Shown here piece after piece: positions 33,123-46,099 of a DNA stretch of 64,000 bases (the first letter of the stretch is position 1; each line of letters opens with the position of its first letter). Location: NCBI RefSeq assembly GCF_905475345.1, contig NC_066600.1, positions 3,132,501-3,196,500 on the forward strand, read 5' to 3'. The notes beneath the pieces are model-generated. The model made no database searches, had not been told where the DNA came from, and was given only the letters and a program-made list of their open reading frames with translations. This DNA is from Vespula vulgaris. Its lineage: Eukaryota; Arthropoda; Insecta; Hymenoptera; Vespidae. The position numbers and the translations under genes were made by a program.

Positions 33123-34085
33123 GCACATACACAGAGATAGATAGAGAGAGAGAGAGAAATGGTGGGGGAGTGACTGGGAGGAAAGGAGGTGGTGGTACTC
33201 CGAGAGGCGGGGAAAGGGACGTTGTGCTCGTAAGGGGTGCTCGCTCGCGCGGAGGAGAGGGTAACGGTTTGGGGTATTAAATCATAGAGCCAGAGCGCCT
33301 GCCGCCGCTTTACTGCCGGATAAAACGCAGTGACTGTTATGTTATGGACCACCTGTATGCCTCGACCCTGAACTCACTCTCTCTCTCTCTCTCTCTCTGT
33401 CTCTGTCTCTCTGTCTCTCTGTCTCTCTAACCAACTGGAATCTGTATAGGTCCAAAAGAGGAAGAGAGTCTCTTGTTAGGCTCGCAAGAACGTCTGTACT
33501 TTCTCGACGGATTATTCGAAATATAAATTTTTAGAAGATTTTTGATATTCTACGTTCTATTTTATTGAATTCTTCTTAAAATATATTATACGTATATACA
33601 TACATACACGTATATACGTGTAAATATGATTTATTCTAAATTATACGAAACTATTATTTTTGTTATTTGTGGTTGAAATAAGTTTTTCGTGTTTAAGGAA
33701 AAAAAAAAAGGAAAAAGAAAAAAAAAGAGTAAAAAGAGAAAGAAATATCATTATCGAGTTTGAATGTAAAATAATGAAAAGACTCGACAAAGTTACCCGT
33801 CATCGTCATCATGGTGGTCAGAATAGTCGGCCGAGTCACGATCGATGTTTCTGCTATTTTCTCAGGTGTTTCCGCTTTTGTAATTAACGTTCGACGCGCA
33901 CTTGAGTAACCGAGGAACGGTTTTCACGTTCCGTCCGTGGTACTTCTATTATCGTGTAATACATTGCGAAACGTCGCTTGTAAATTTACGCCCGACGTCG
34001 ATAGTAATGCGACGGGGCGTGTCTCTCGCGAATGACGAGAAGTTATCATCTTGAATCTTAAAAATGTACCTTTTGTTGTTATTGT
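32900..34085. other. noncoding DNA with GA and CTGT arrays
   Basis: GA (33091-33160) and CT/CTGT (33378-33428), a 16-bp palindrome ACACGTATATACGTGT (33606-33621) and A-rich 33700-33745. CTATTTTCTCAG at 33865 is a good acceptor with a poor GTGTTT after it. Confidence 0.55.
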
Positions 34086-34089
34086 CATC

Positions 34090-34120
34090 GTTTTATTTTA
34101 TTTTATTTTCTCAGGTAAAA
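34090..34120 (+). promoter_or_regulatory. weaker candidate recursive splice site
   Basis: TTTTATTTTATTTTATTTTC leads to TCAG|GTAAAA, acceptor at 34114 and donor at 34115. The GTAAAA donor is poorer than GTAAGT and the tract is interrupted by A. It lies 4.8 kb after the site at 29304 in the same orientation. Confidence 0.3.
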
Positions 34121-35169
34121 CTCGAATCCTTCCTTTTACCATCGTTTTGAATTTTCTCCGAAATCAAATTCTAACTCCGATATGAATAAATTATACGCAG
34201 TAAATATGTATACAGTATTGAAAATATTACATTCGTTTCGTTTATCAGATATGTTAAGAGTTAAATTCGCGATCGTTTCCACGTAATCTTAAAAGAAAAT
34301 CGGTAGAACGATTTGATTCAAGTTAGTAATTAAAGCATCGAGTCCGACAGGTCAGAGAGAGGTATGCGCTCGTTAGGAAAGGCATTCGCGAGCGGAAGCA
34401 GGCGCTTCGCACCTAGGTTCACTGCGTCTCGGAAGGAAAAAAGTCGAAGGAAAAAGGTTTTCAAGAAGGGTCATGCTCGAAGCGTAAAGCAAGATGAGAG
34501 AATAAAGAGATATCGACGGAACTTGGAACCGTATTCGTACTGATGGATCTCTCATTGCCACCTGATCTTTTTTCTTCCCTCGTACTTGACGTTTGACGCA
34601 CTTTTTCTTCTTTTCCTTTTGAGGTTTTCTCAAAGATAGCTATTTAAGATTATTCATTAATAGGTACGATTAATTATTTCTGTCAATAGACACAAGTAAA
34701 GCTTTAAGTTGGGAAACACTGTTACGCATGCACTCGAGTCGCGTATAACTGGTACTATGTCCGCCTTTTATACAGAACTCGGATCGAAGTTTGCAAGGCA
34801 CGACCTTCTTATCTCTATCCTTTTCTTTCCTTTTCTCTTTCTCTCTTTCTCTGTCTCTCTGTTTCTCTCTTTCTCTACCACTCTCCATAACTCGCCGTCT
34901 CTTTCTCTCGACCTCAGGAGGGCAGGCATTTAATACAATAAAGACATTCAATGGGAATTAATCGGATATCTACCTTTCTACCGTCGTCTACTATACAGTG
35001 CATTATTGTATCGTCATATTGAGTGGAATAAGAGAGACGGAGAACATTGGAATGCAAACTCTTTTGTCTTTATTTCGCTATCATTATCACCGTTGAACTT
35101 TTTCTCTAATCTTTCTCATTGTTCACCATCGCTAGGAACATTAATAAGGCATAACGTTATCTATCAGTT

Positions 35170-35200
<31 letters not shown>

Positions 35201-36130
35201 TTCTCTTGGTTCTTTGTCCGCGTCCGTTTACCTTTTTTAAGTAAGAGTGACACGCTTCGAGGGCCAGCACCCTTCGCTACGGTCGTTCGTCTTTCGCGTC
35301 TTTCTTACGTCGTTGCATTCGTCGGTGCATTCTCACGTGACGTCTTCTCGAAAAAAAAGAAAAGAAGAAAAAGAAAAATACAGAGAGAGAGAGAAAGAGA
35401 TAGAACGAATGCGTACGAATTCTCTTCGTCCGTTAATTTTTTTTTCTGTCTTTCTATCTTGCTTTTCTTCTTGTTTTTTTTTTTGATACTTTACCCTTTC
35501 CCTTGTTCCTCTTCCCTCCTTTTTTCGAATTTAATTAACGAAGGTGTTTTATGTCTTTCTATCATAAATTTCACCGTGAAAAAGTCCTCCTTGCCCTCTT
35601 TTCTTCCTTCTCCGTATACTCGTCTGCTTAGGTAATCGTATACGCGTTCACGTTTCTATTTGCACTTGCTCGGAGAATTCGAGAGAAAAAGAGAGAGAGA
35701 GAGAGAAGAGAGAGAAAGGAGTTACCCGGCGATCGCGTGAACGTGGTTAAAAATAATTTCATTGTTTCACCGTTCGTATTTTTGGCGAGCTATCTCTCGT
35801 TGGAGTTCTTTCCCAAGAGGAGGAGTTAGCTCGCGTAAAAATAAATTAACAGGCGTTCATACCCGATAATCTTTATCTAAACTCACGAATTTAAATATGC
35901 TCGAATAGAGATCGTAGTCATTTTAATAAAGAAGCAGAGAATTATTAATATGTATATATACTTTTAATATAATTTTCTTTTCCTTCTTTTTTTTTTTTTA
36001 ATGAGATCAGAAAGATAGGGAAAGTTCATTGAAATCGAACGATCGTATGGTCAATTTGTAAGTAAATTATTTCGTGAAACGAATTCGTTAACGTAAAACG
36101 GTACCAAGCGTACCTTGCGGCCTTAATAAT
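34120..36130. other. noncoding DNA
   Basis: CT/CTTT (34825-34880), CT (35170-35208), AAAG (35345-35405), GA (35685-35712) and T runs (35450-35480 and 35985-36000). 34330-34560 is repeat-free but shows no exon signals. Confidence 0.55.
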
Positions 36131-36460
36131 TTGCGAGACGACGCAATTATTCGTCAGTTCGTTTTATCGACTAAGAAAACTACGAGCGGAGCTTTTCATT
36201 TTCTTTTATTTCCCATCTTATTTCCTACTATTTACACGACGCAATCCCACGAAACGATTACAAGTGAGTCCTCGCCGAAAGAATACGCCGATCGGTTTTA
36301 TCCTTTTAAGCGTAAAGCTACGCGAGAAGGTAAAAGGAAGGCGGTTTTGCTAGAGAATCGTGAACGAACGATAAAACGAGTTAGGGTAAAAGACCTTGAT
36401 CCCGTCTCGTCTGTTCCTACGAAGAAGATAGTTCTCAGTTTCGTTGAGAAGGAAAGAAAA
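36131..36460 (+). other. unassigned open stretch of about 110 codons
   Basis: A high-complexity frame with charged content (for example FYPFKRKATREGKRKAVLL) stays open until it runs into a CT tract. It begins at a TTG and has no ATG of its own, so it could only be an internal exon. There is no acceptor with a pyrimidine tract at its left edge, and the internal GTGAGT at 36265 would truncate it. I favour chance. Confidence 0.15.
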
Positions 36461-36628
36461 CTCTCTCTCTCTCTCTTTCTGGTACGACAATTTTCCTTCT
36501 CTTATTTTCATCATTTCCTCCTTCTTCTTCTCCTGCTCTTACTCCTACTATCATCTTTGATTCTCAAGTTCCAAACAATATATTCTCTATCACGGTATCT
36601 CTGATGTATCCGCCAAGAAAGAGAGAAA

Positions 36629-36676
<48 letters not shown>

Positions 36677-38942
36677 AAGAAAGAAAGAAGAGTCAGTGTT
36701 CTAAAAACGTTGGAATCGTCTCGTTTCTTCCATCTCGATGATATAAAAGGCATTGTGGAAGGAGGAAGAGGGCGTCGGCGATAAAGGTGACGTAGGGCGT
36801 CGCGAGGTCCGTCAAGCTACGCCGGTCTCTCGTTCTTTCTATTCTTTTTTCACTTTCTATCTCTCTCTCTCTCTCTCTCTTTCTCTCCCCCTCTCTCTCT
36901 CTCTCCGCTTCACTTTGGTGGCCTTCGACGAAACCCTTCACCCCTCTCTTCCATCTTTTCTTCCTTCCTCTCGCAGGATCAAGGAAGAGCGCAGACTCCA
37001 AACAGCAGCGGCGACCCTCCTGAATGGCGACCCTCACAAACCAATCGTATAACTGTTTCCATCCCTCTTCGTGCTCCGGAGTCACCCTTCGCGCAACCCT
37101 CTCGACGTCGTTACTGTTGCGAGCTACCCTTCTCTCCCTCTTCTTCCCCCTCTACGTCTGTACCTTCCTTCTCTCCACCCTCCAAGCATTACCGTCGGCA
37201 AAGAGAGAGAAGCGGAAACCTAGAGAAACAGAGAGAGAGAGAGAGAAATAGATAAAGAGTGAGAGAGAGAGAGAGTGTGTGTTTCTGCTTACGTTTTCTT
37301 CCTAACGACGTTATTTTCGCGCTTTAATCGCGCCATCGGATTATACGAACGAACCGATTATCTTCCTTCAAAGTATCTCGATCGAACGTCGCCGAGTTTT
37401 TCTTTACGATTGCGGTACTCCTTGCGGTCGATTAATAAGCTTAGAAGCTTAGAGATATAGAATCTAAGTGGAAAGTCTAAGTTTATCATATATTGATTCG
37501 ACCAGAGATAGTTCCTTTTATGCCGTCATAGTTGTTCAAACTGGTAGAAATATCCGGTTGGATTTTATTAGACGAGGAAGGCAAAAATATTTGAAAAATA
37601 GTTTATTTTGAGAAGTTTATATGGAAAGAAAGTCGTACTACACAGAGCAAGGATTTTGCCGTGAGCTATAAGCGCTCCCGTTATCGTTACTCTTCCACGT
37701 CGTATTTACTGTCTTCTTTTCCGTGCTCGACCGATATTAACCTTCTCCACTCCCTTCCTTTCTTTTCCTCGTGCATGCACGAGATCGTTTTCCTTCACGA
37801 AACAACTTTGAAAACGTCTTCGCTTGGCAAGGGTTTCGCCTAGAACGATACTCGAAACGGGGGGAATGAATTCTTTAAACGTGAGCGTGAGCGTGATCTT
37901 TAAACGATGAATTTCTCGACACGCCTGTCTTTAAAATCTTTTATATTAAGTAGACTTAGCCAATTATCTATCGAGTTTTCGTGAAATTTATTTGTTTGAT
38001 AATATCGAAGAACCTCTCTCTCACTCTCTCTCTCTCTCTATATATATATATATTCTTTTTCTCTTTTTCTCTTTGAGGAAATATTCGTAATTTTTTTGGT
38101 AAAATTAAAAGACACGCGTATACAGAGTGAGAGAGAAAGAGAAGGAGAAAGAGAAAGAGATTTTCTCTCCTTCGTTTAGCGGTACCGTTTGTTCCCGTTA
38201 GCTAATGGAAATGTTATTTGCATCGTCGAAGCATATTATTGGAATCTTGATCGACACGGCGAGGCATGCTCGCCGGCTACGATTTGCAATTATTGTCGGC
38301 GGCGTTATCGACGTGCACCTGTCGTGTTGACCGGCCGATAGTCGCCGTACGACTTTACGTTGTACACTGCCAGTCACGTGACGGATTTGCAAGCGCACCA
38401 ATATCGAGGAGAAAAAGTTGCTCTGTGAGAACGGACTGACTGAAAAAAAAAAGAACAACAACAACAACAACAACAAAACGAAACAAAAAGAAATAAAAAC
38501 AAAAAGAAAAAAAGACAACGCCGACGCGTTGTTCGTTTTGTAAATTATCGATTCGATTTTTTCGTAAATAGGTAGGTAGGTATTACTACCTGGGTGTATA
38601 TCATTTTAACAACTAAAAAGGACGTACGTAAGAAGGAAATAAAGAAAGAAAGAAAGGAAGAAAGAAAGAAAGAAGAAAATGACGGAGTGGATGGAAAAGT
38701 TGCGACATATTTTTGTTGGGAGATCGAAAGGTCTCCGTAATTTTTTTGTGCACTCGGGAGTTACACGTAGAAAGAGAAATGTATCGGAACGATATCGGGT
38801 CGAAGCTTCCGGGCAAAGAAATATAAAGAAACGTGGCGCGCCCCCGGGACAAAACAGCTGACGCCATGGCTGCCATGAGCTTTCCTTCTTTCCTTCCTTC
38901 CTTCCTTCACTTCGTTCTTTCTTCCTTTCGTTCCTTTCTCTC

Positions 38943-38946
38943 TTAT

Positions 38947-38990
<44 letters not shown>
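38943..38990. repeat. (TTTC)n tetranucleotide array
   Basis: About twelve near-perfect TTTC units, closing with TTTA units to about 39003. Confidence 0.9.
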
Positions 38991-39379
38991 TATTTATTTA
39001 TTTCGTTTCTCTCTTTCTCTATCTTTCTCCTCTTCCTCCCTTTCGTCCCTTCTTCCACTCGCATCGTAGGATTTAAAAACAATTCGGTAAATTGCATCTA
39101 TGCGACAACGACGATGCTCGAACGCGAACGAAATATCGCGAGATTACTTTTACAACGATATAATTATTAAAAAGAAAAAGAAGAGAAGGATGTAAAGAAA
39201 GTTTGTATGCATATACCCAAAAGATTTTTTTAACCAACACGAAAACTAAGAAGACCGTAGATTAATATTTAAACTCGATCGTTTCTCCCAACTAAACGAC
39301 AATACTTTGATTTACTTTTAAATCGCAACGAACGATTTATTACATAGGTACGTCTAAGTGTGTCAAGGTACCCCAAAGG

Positions 39380-39540
39380 AGACGAGACGAATTCATAGGC
39401 GGGTGAGCTCGAGGCGAGGCATATGATTGCAAACGCGGCGGCACGCCTTTGTGTCTCATGTTTTAATAACCCACGGTGCATAAATTAATTCAGAAGCCCG
39501 ATATCGTTTGATTCGCCGCTATGACGCCATGTCCGTCGGT
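39380..39540. promoter_or_regulatory. possible conserved noncoding island
   Basis: Repeat-free DNA with an AAATTAATTC homeodomain-like core near 39482. It ends where the CT array at 39549 starts. Weak inference only. Confidence 0.2.
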
Positions 39541-39545
39541 GCACC

Positions 39546-39594
<49 letters not shown>

Positions 39595-40085
39595 GCTCAG
39601 CACCGTCGCTTACTCGGCTTACACACATGCCGATGCACGGTGCACCTCCAGTAATACGTCATGGAAGAGAGAGAGAGGGAGAGAGAGAACGTGCGTGTGC
39701 ACCTTATACACCCGCCACAATATTCTCTTGTTTTTCTTTTCCCCTTTTTCTTACCTTTTCTTTTTTTTTTCTTCTTTCCTTTTTCTTTTTCTTTTTTTTT
39801 TCTTTTTCTTTTTCTTCCTTTCCTTTTTTATGGCCGCCGCTGCTGCGGTCGATGGAAGCCTCTTTGACGATTCGACAGCCGCCTTTAAGAGCACCGCTCG
39901 TACTTTTTAACGATAAGCTACGTGTCCGCCGACGCGTATGATTGCACCAGAAAAACCGTACACGCGCAACTCTAGCGTGGTAATAATAATAGTAACAACG
40001 ACGATGGTAATAATGACGACGACAACAACGACGACGACGACGACGAGAAAAGTCTCTTTAATATTTATTTTTTCTTTTCCACTTA

Positions 40086-40150
40086 TTTCCCACTATTTTT
40101 CTTTTTCTCGCAGATGTCCATGCAAATCAAAAGTACATAAACGTTAACGT
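40086..40150 (+). other. strong acceptor with no clear exon
   Basis: CACTATTTTTCTTTTTCTCGCAG ends at 40113 and is a very good acceptor. The sequence after it starts ATGTCCATGCAAATC. One phase is open into a poly-A run, with only a weak GTAAAT donor at 40149. It may be a decoy or a microexon. Confidence 0.2.
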
Positions 40151-41145
40151 AAATCTTAAAAAAAAAAAAAAAATAAAAAAAATAAAAAAAAAATAAAAAA
40201 TAAGGAAAAAGGAAAAGGAACAGAAAACACTTACGGTTATTGTTTTACAATATTGGGCGAAAAGCATTCGTAATAAGCTAAGCGCAACGATATTTCATAT
40301 TAATGTTAAAAACCGAACTCTAAATGCGAATGGAGAACGACGGGAGATAATAAATAAAGAAAGACGCTTAACGCGTAAATGTCAAAACGGGGAAAATGTT
40401 ATTGCAAATAGTAATAGCAACAATAACAAGAATAACAATGATGCTTTATCAAGGAACATCTGAGGATTTACGTGGAAGTTTCGTTGAAAAACGTGAAATC
40501 GTCGGTGCATATGATTATTTATTGCCTTCGAAATGCGAGCGGACGGTTATATTGCGTTTTCTATCGTAGCCAGGTACGGAGCGTGGCTGATAATGGAACT
40601 GGATTAACGTCGGCTCCGACTATTTACGAGCCGTCACGCACGTTACGCGAGTAAAACGAGCCTTACGCAACGTTAACGTCCTCATTTTGATCTTCGACTT
40701 TGTCGCGGAACGAATTCCGCGTGATACCATGAAGGAGGAGGAGGAATGGGTGGAGAAGAAGGAGAAAGAGGAGTAAAAGAAGGAGAAGGAAGAGGAGGAG
40801 CCGGAAAAGTCGGGATGGAAGCTCGATTAGCCGTAATTTTTGCGAGAAAAGGGAGAAGGAATCTTTCTCCATTTGTTCTCTCTCTCTCTCTCTCTCTCTC
40901 TCTCCTTTCTCTATTTCTATCTCTATCTCCTTGTCTCTCTTTCTCTTTCTGTCTCTCCGTTACTTTTTCTTTCTCTTTCTCTCTTCTTTTTTTCGTTGTA
41001 ATGTACATTCCAATTCATCTTCGTGCTCGTATAACACCATTGTATCCCGCTCGGCTCTCGGAGAAAAGCAATTCCGTGTTTTTCGCGAAAAAGAGCACCG
41101 AGGCATCTCTTTCGATTCTAACAAAACGTTCTCGCTCGGGTTGCT

Positions 41146-41178
<33 letters not shown>

Positions 41179-42440
41179 TCTTTTTTTTAATTCTTTTTCT
41201 TTATCTTCTTTTTTGTTTTTCCTTGGTTTTTGTTTTTTTACTTTCTTTCCCTTTTTCCCTTTTCTTTCTTCCTTTCTTTCTTTTCTTCTTCCTACCTTTC
41301 TTTCTATCCTTCTTCCTTTCTTCCTTCCTTCCTCTTCCTTTTTTCTTTACTATACTTCCCGTTCTAGCTATCGTGTTCTATCCTTCTTCTTTCTCTCTTT
41401 CTCCATTTCGCTCGCCCTTTGACTCTTTCCCCTTCTTTCTCGTTCGTTCTTCCAACGAGCCACCCACCATCGCGGATCAATACACCGTAGCGAAGCGGCA
41501 GGCCCCCGTAAATGTGATTGTTGCTCGATTTCTTGCGTCTTAATTGCCTCGCGCTTAACGACGTAATTACCCCGAGAAAAAAAGATGCCGCTCGGTAGGG
41601 TCAGCTCGGCCCTATCCTTTTTCGTCGCGTTCGTATCTCTCTTTCTCTCTATCTATTTATCTATCTATCTACCTACCTACCTACCTACCTACCTCTTTTT
41701 CTCAAAGTGCGAGCGAATGCGAGCGATGTAGAAAGAAAGGACTCAAAGTGTCTTTTCTCTCGTTCTACATCTCTCTTTCTCGAGTATCGCCGTTCTTTCC
41801 TTTTTCTTTTTTACTTTCTTTTTCTTACTTCTCCAACGGCATATCGTCAAACAGGCGTGACTCGTGTGCATCGGTCGCATAGTGCAATCATTGTATCCTC
41901 TCTACGTGAAAGAAAAAGGACACGTAGTACTTATTCGTGTATAGCTATATAAGAGAAAGAGATAGTCCAAAGAGAAAGAGAAAGAGAGAAAGAGTAAAGT
42001 ATCAGTTCGCACGCTCACCGACTCGTGGCGCTTCGACTTGGATCGTCCTGTACTTGTTAAACTCGCCGTTAGCTGGCAGCACGGGTAAGGCACTTTTAAG
42101 CTTCTTTCACACAGGACGTTACGTTAAAGAAAACCGCGAATATTTGATCTTAAGAAAGATAAAAACGATAACAGCCTTCGATTAAATCGAAGCAAATTCG
42201 AAATGATATTCGAACTAATATCGAATTCGGTGTACGAACGATAAACCGAGGATTTTCGACTCCCGTTATAATAATATCGTTCTTTCACGCGTACCGCGAG
42301 CGAATTATCCTACCGATCCTGGATCGAACAGAAGATCATAAAGATCTGATTAATAGAGAATAATCGCGTTTCATACACTTTTATGGGCAATTTGTAAGCA
42401 AATCCCTTGGGTCGCGTCGCACTTTCGAAGCAGCAATGTC

Positions 42441-42478
<38 letters not shown>

Positions 42479-42530
42479 CCTATCCCTTGTTTTTTCGGTC
42501 ACGCTCGATCGGGGCCGTCGCTTTGAAATA
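40150..42530. other. noncoding DNA, A-rich and CT/T-rich
   Basis: A-rich 40158-40220, GGA-rich 40733-40800, CT (40879-40906), CT (41149-41173), T- and C-rich 41175-41350, ATCT and TACC units (41648-41696) and CT (42443-42473). A donor-like CACGG|GTAAGG near 42085 has no partner. Confidence 0.6.
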
Positions 42531-42800
42531 TAAACAGTACATTTGCATGTTTTCCGGATTTAATTAGCTCCGATGCGATTATTAATTGGCCGCGGGAGCG
42601 GCGGTGGCGGTCGTGCGTCGATACGCGTCCGCAACCAACAGCCGTATTTACAATTTTCGTTCGTAAATAACAAAGCGCGGCGACGCCGCGGGCCGGATTT
42701 TAACGAGGGAATTAATAATCCCATGGAACGAACGCGGGGTAGGCGGAAGGCCGTTCGAACTGCCGTATAACGACGATCTCGCATAACCAAAGCGGCTCGG
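42530..42800. promoter_or_regulatory. candidate enhancer, POU octamer next to homeodomain site
   Basis: ATTTGCAT (42541-42548, the reverse of ATGCAAAT) is followed 12 bp later by TAATTAG (42561-42567) and then ATTAATTGG and GAATTAATAATCCC. The block is CpG-rich and repeat-free. It repeats the pairing of sites seen at 12834 and 13400. The enhancer role is inferred. Confidence 0.4.
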
Positions 42801-44420
42801 TACCGAAAAAATGGGAAAAAAAGAGAGAAATAGAGAGAAAGAGAGAGTTTAGGGAGAGAGAGAGAGAGAGATAGAGAAGGGTGCTGCTAACAGCTCGCGG
42901 ATCTCTCGAAATTGCCGATTCAGGAGAATTACGACTCACGCTTGCTGAACGTTTGCTGAAAGGATGCTCGATTATATTTTTACTTTTTTACTCGTTCCTC
43001 TCTCTCTCTCTCTCTCTTTCTCTGTTTTTTATACAGTCAATAATATAGGCGTTGTAAGTTCCAACGTTATAGTCTCGATAAATGAGATGTAACTCGTCGT
43101 TCGATGGCATGTTACGAGATTTAAATTTCTATTTCTCTGTCTTTCTTCCTCCCTCTCTTCTTTTATCTAGAAACCTCATTGATTTTATCTTAAAACGCGT
43201 TTTATTTGCGGAGTATTTAGTTTCGTTTAAAGCAGTATCGCCCGTATGCCGTTTGTACAATTTCTTTCCTTCTTTTTTTTTTTTGTTTCTCTTTATCTTT
43301 TCTTTTTATTATTGTTTTGTTCCCCGTTTTTAATTTAGTACGGAATGTTAACTTAGCCGATACTCTTTATCGGCGTTCTGATAAGTTCACTATATCGGAA
43401 ACGATTTTCGTGTTGTTTTCTTTTTTACGGTAAGCAGTATGGGGAGGGTAAGAGGAGGATTTCTTTCGCGTTGAACTCGCCAAGAGAATGACTGTGCTTT
43501 TGTTTCGCGGTCGTAATTCAAGTTACGCCGTGGGTCAGTCCGGGCTCGCTCGCACGAGCACGACATAGTTTATCATCATTTGGTCCGGACCTGCCACAAC
43601 ATTTTAAACCTCTCCCTCTCTCTTTCTCTCTCCTTCACTCTCTCTCTCCCTCTCCCTCTCTCTTTTTCTCTATCTCTTCTGTTTCTATATATACGGTCAA
43701 CGACGCGAGTTGTATCCGTCGCACCGTTTCTCTCTCTCTCTCTCTCTCTGTCTTTGTCTCTGTTTCTGTCTCCGTCTCTCGATTTTTTTTTCTCTCTTTT
43801 CTCGCATGTATTTTTGAATTAACATCGAAGTCTAACGCATCGTATTATCACAGGCGTAATTAATATAAAATTCCATTAGGACGTTTTAGAAAAGAGTAGA
43901 TGTATCCCATGGAGAAAAATATTCCCGTTCGATTCGTTTCGGAATGGAAAGTACATAGGTGAAAGGAAAAGAGGGAGAGAGCCAATGGTCGAAGGGTTCG
44001 GTAACGTCAAGCACCGTCGATTCTCCGTGAATTTACGCTAAGTGCAACGGTGTTGCAGCGACGGGAGCGGTAATTCGGAGAACGTGGTCCTGGGGTCCCG
44101 GGGGCGGGTCGTAGGTCGGCAGGCAGAGTGCCAGAAAGAGAGGAGGACCGTGCCTGGGAACCTCCTCCTCCTCCTCCTCCTCCTCCTCCTCCTCCTCCTC
44201 CTTCTCCTCCTCTTCCTCCTCCTCTTCCTCTTCGACCTTCCTCTCTTCTCCCTCCTCTTCCTCCTTCCTCTCTTCTCCTTCCAACGTACCTACGCACAGA
44301 GACTCGGAATTGTAGCGCTAATTAAACCAACGCGTGTCACGAGGCTGACGTCACCGTCCGTGATTCCTCAGCGTCTACTACCTCCTCTTTCTCTCCTCCT
44401 CGTCCTCCGCCTATTTCGCT
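42800..44420. other. noncoding DNA with CT and CCT arrays
   Basis: GA (42822-42875), CT (42997-43018), CT/CCTC (43611-43680), CT (43730-43750), CCT (44161-44236). 43040-43260 and 43820-44160 are unique sequence without supported exons. Confidence 0.6.
44161..44236. repeat. (CCT)n array, GGA on the other strand
   Basis: Fourteen perfect CCT units (44161-44202) continue as CTT/CCT variants. GGA repeats on the minus strand can form G-quadruplexes. Frames through it read as poly-Leu, poly-Pro, poly-Glu or poly-Gly and are not real genes. Confidence 0.9.
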
Positions 44421-44720
44421 CGTTACGCTTGGCCGGTCCTTCGGATGCTCCGAGTTTCGACGTTCGAAGGGCGGATTTACGATGGGGTTTTATTCCGAAC
44501 GGGAAACATGGCCGACCGGGATTCCATTGTAAATCGTAATTGATATCGTTTCGTTCGCGATATCATTAATATTTATCCCCGCGAGCATTCGTTAGATCCG
44601 CCCGATTGGAGCCGTTTCGATAACTCGCTACGTTCCGATTCGTCGGCGTGTAATTGCGCTCGATGCTCGATTTCGCGATCGAATTATTTCGTTGTAATCT
44701 ATACAATCGAAATAATAATC
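44420..44720. promoter_or_regulatory. possible conserved noncoding island
   Basis: About 300 bp of repeat-free CpG-rich DNA with ATCATTAATATTTATC, GTAATTG and TCGCGATCGAATTA words. It has the texture of a conserved insect enhancer and no splice-flanked frame. Confidence 0.3.
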
Positions 44721-44739
44721 GTTTTCAATTCGAATAGAA

Positions 44740-44776
<37 letters not shown>

Positions 44777-45619
44777 CCGCGCGCGCGTGTATGTGTGTCT
44801 GTATATACATATATATGTATATACATAGCAGATAGAGATAGGTAGAGAGGTACGTATCGTATAAGTGTAGTTGAAGATCCGTATCGAGAGTAGTTGTCAA
44901 TTTATTCCTCGTTCTAATGAATTTAATTTAGCGCGAAATTATCTTTTACCTTGTTAAAATACGAAATAAGAGACTGTAATCGAGAAAAGAAAGTACGGTA
45001 AAATACGCAAAATACTTACCTATCTACTTACTTATCTACTAACAGCGTTTAATAACAATCAATTCGGACGTCAATGTTAATCACCTTAAAGAAGCACGGC
45101 ACAATTAGGGAAATCTTTGGGTATACCATTCGACTCCTCGTTTTATAAACTTTTAACAAAATATAACCGGGTCTTTCGATAAAGGGAATCGCGAAATTAT
45201 AAAGGAAAGCTCTGGACTCGTCCAGCCGGGTCGAATTGCGATTCGCGTTGCTAAGTGCCAGTGTAAATTTGGTCTCGGACGCCACCGACGCCATTGAGAA
45301 AGAGTGTTAATTGCGAATTTGCGTTTTATAGAGGAAGTTGGCACTCGTACGTTCGTACGAGTATGTACAACTTTGAACACGTTCTGGTAGATGTAGGTAG
45401 ATTGGTAGGTAGGTAGGTAGGTAGGTAGGTAGGTAGGTACCTACATACGCAATGTCCACTGCTCTCAGCTGTCGTCGTTGAATTTACGTTAACACCTTTG
45501 TTCGATCTTATCTTCGGTACGTAGAGCGGGCCCTTCGACCGTTTCCATTACGCGCTTCTTGCCATTACGCGTTTAATGGTAATCGTGCGTCCGTACGACT
45601 CGAAATGCCGACCTATACT

Positions 45620-45665
<46 letters not shown>

Positions 45666-46052
45666 ATACGCGTGTCCCCGTGTATAGGTAGATAGGTAGG
45701 TACATACGTACGTAGCAATACGTGTATACGCAAGCGCAGCTTGCCAGTCGAACGCGAAACGTACCTACCTCTTATCTTTATTCCACTCGCTAATGCGCCA
45801 TGCTTTCCACGTTTGACGCTTATCGTAATCGTCCATACTTTTTAATACCTCAGCAATTAAGTACCTACGTACCACCAATTCGTTTACAATTATGTCTCTT
45901 GTTCGCTACCACTTCGCCGCGAATTTATCCATTTTTTTTTTTCAAAAAAGGAATAAGCAAATAAATGCTAATAATCTAATTCTTTATTTAGCGGGAGAGG
46001 AGATACTGCGAGTGTGAGAATCAGAAAGAAAGAAAGAGAAAAAGTAAGAGAG

Positions 46053-46099
<47 letters not shown>

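Larger units (their letters stand above)
36460..40085. other. noncoding DNA with GAAA, TTTC, CT and GAC arrays
   Basis: GAAA (36621-36690), a TATAAAAGG word (36742), CT (36860-36904), GA (37225-37276), CT then TA (38015-38052), ACA units (38455-38475), AAAG (38638-38672), TTTC (38943-38990), CT (39549-39594), long T-rich 39725-39830 and GAC (40008-40047). No supported exon. Confidence 0.6.

Noticed and set aside
40746..41543. Longest open frame in the window (265 codons, +)
   Set aside because: Most of it is Ser, Leu and Phe from CT and T-rich DNA. There is no domain, and it is open because pyrimidine repeats lack stops.
44128..44325. Poly-Pro and poly-Glu proteins around 44160-44240
   Set aside because: All six frames through a CCT array give homopolymer-like products.
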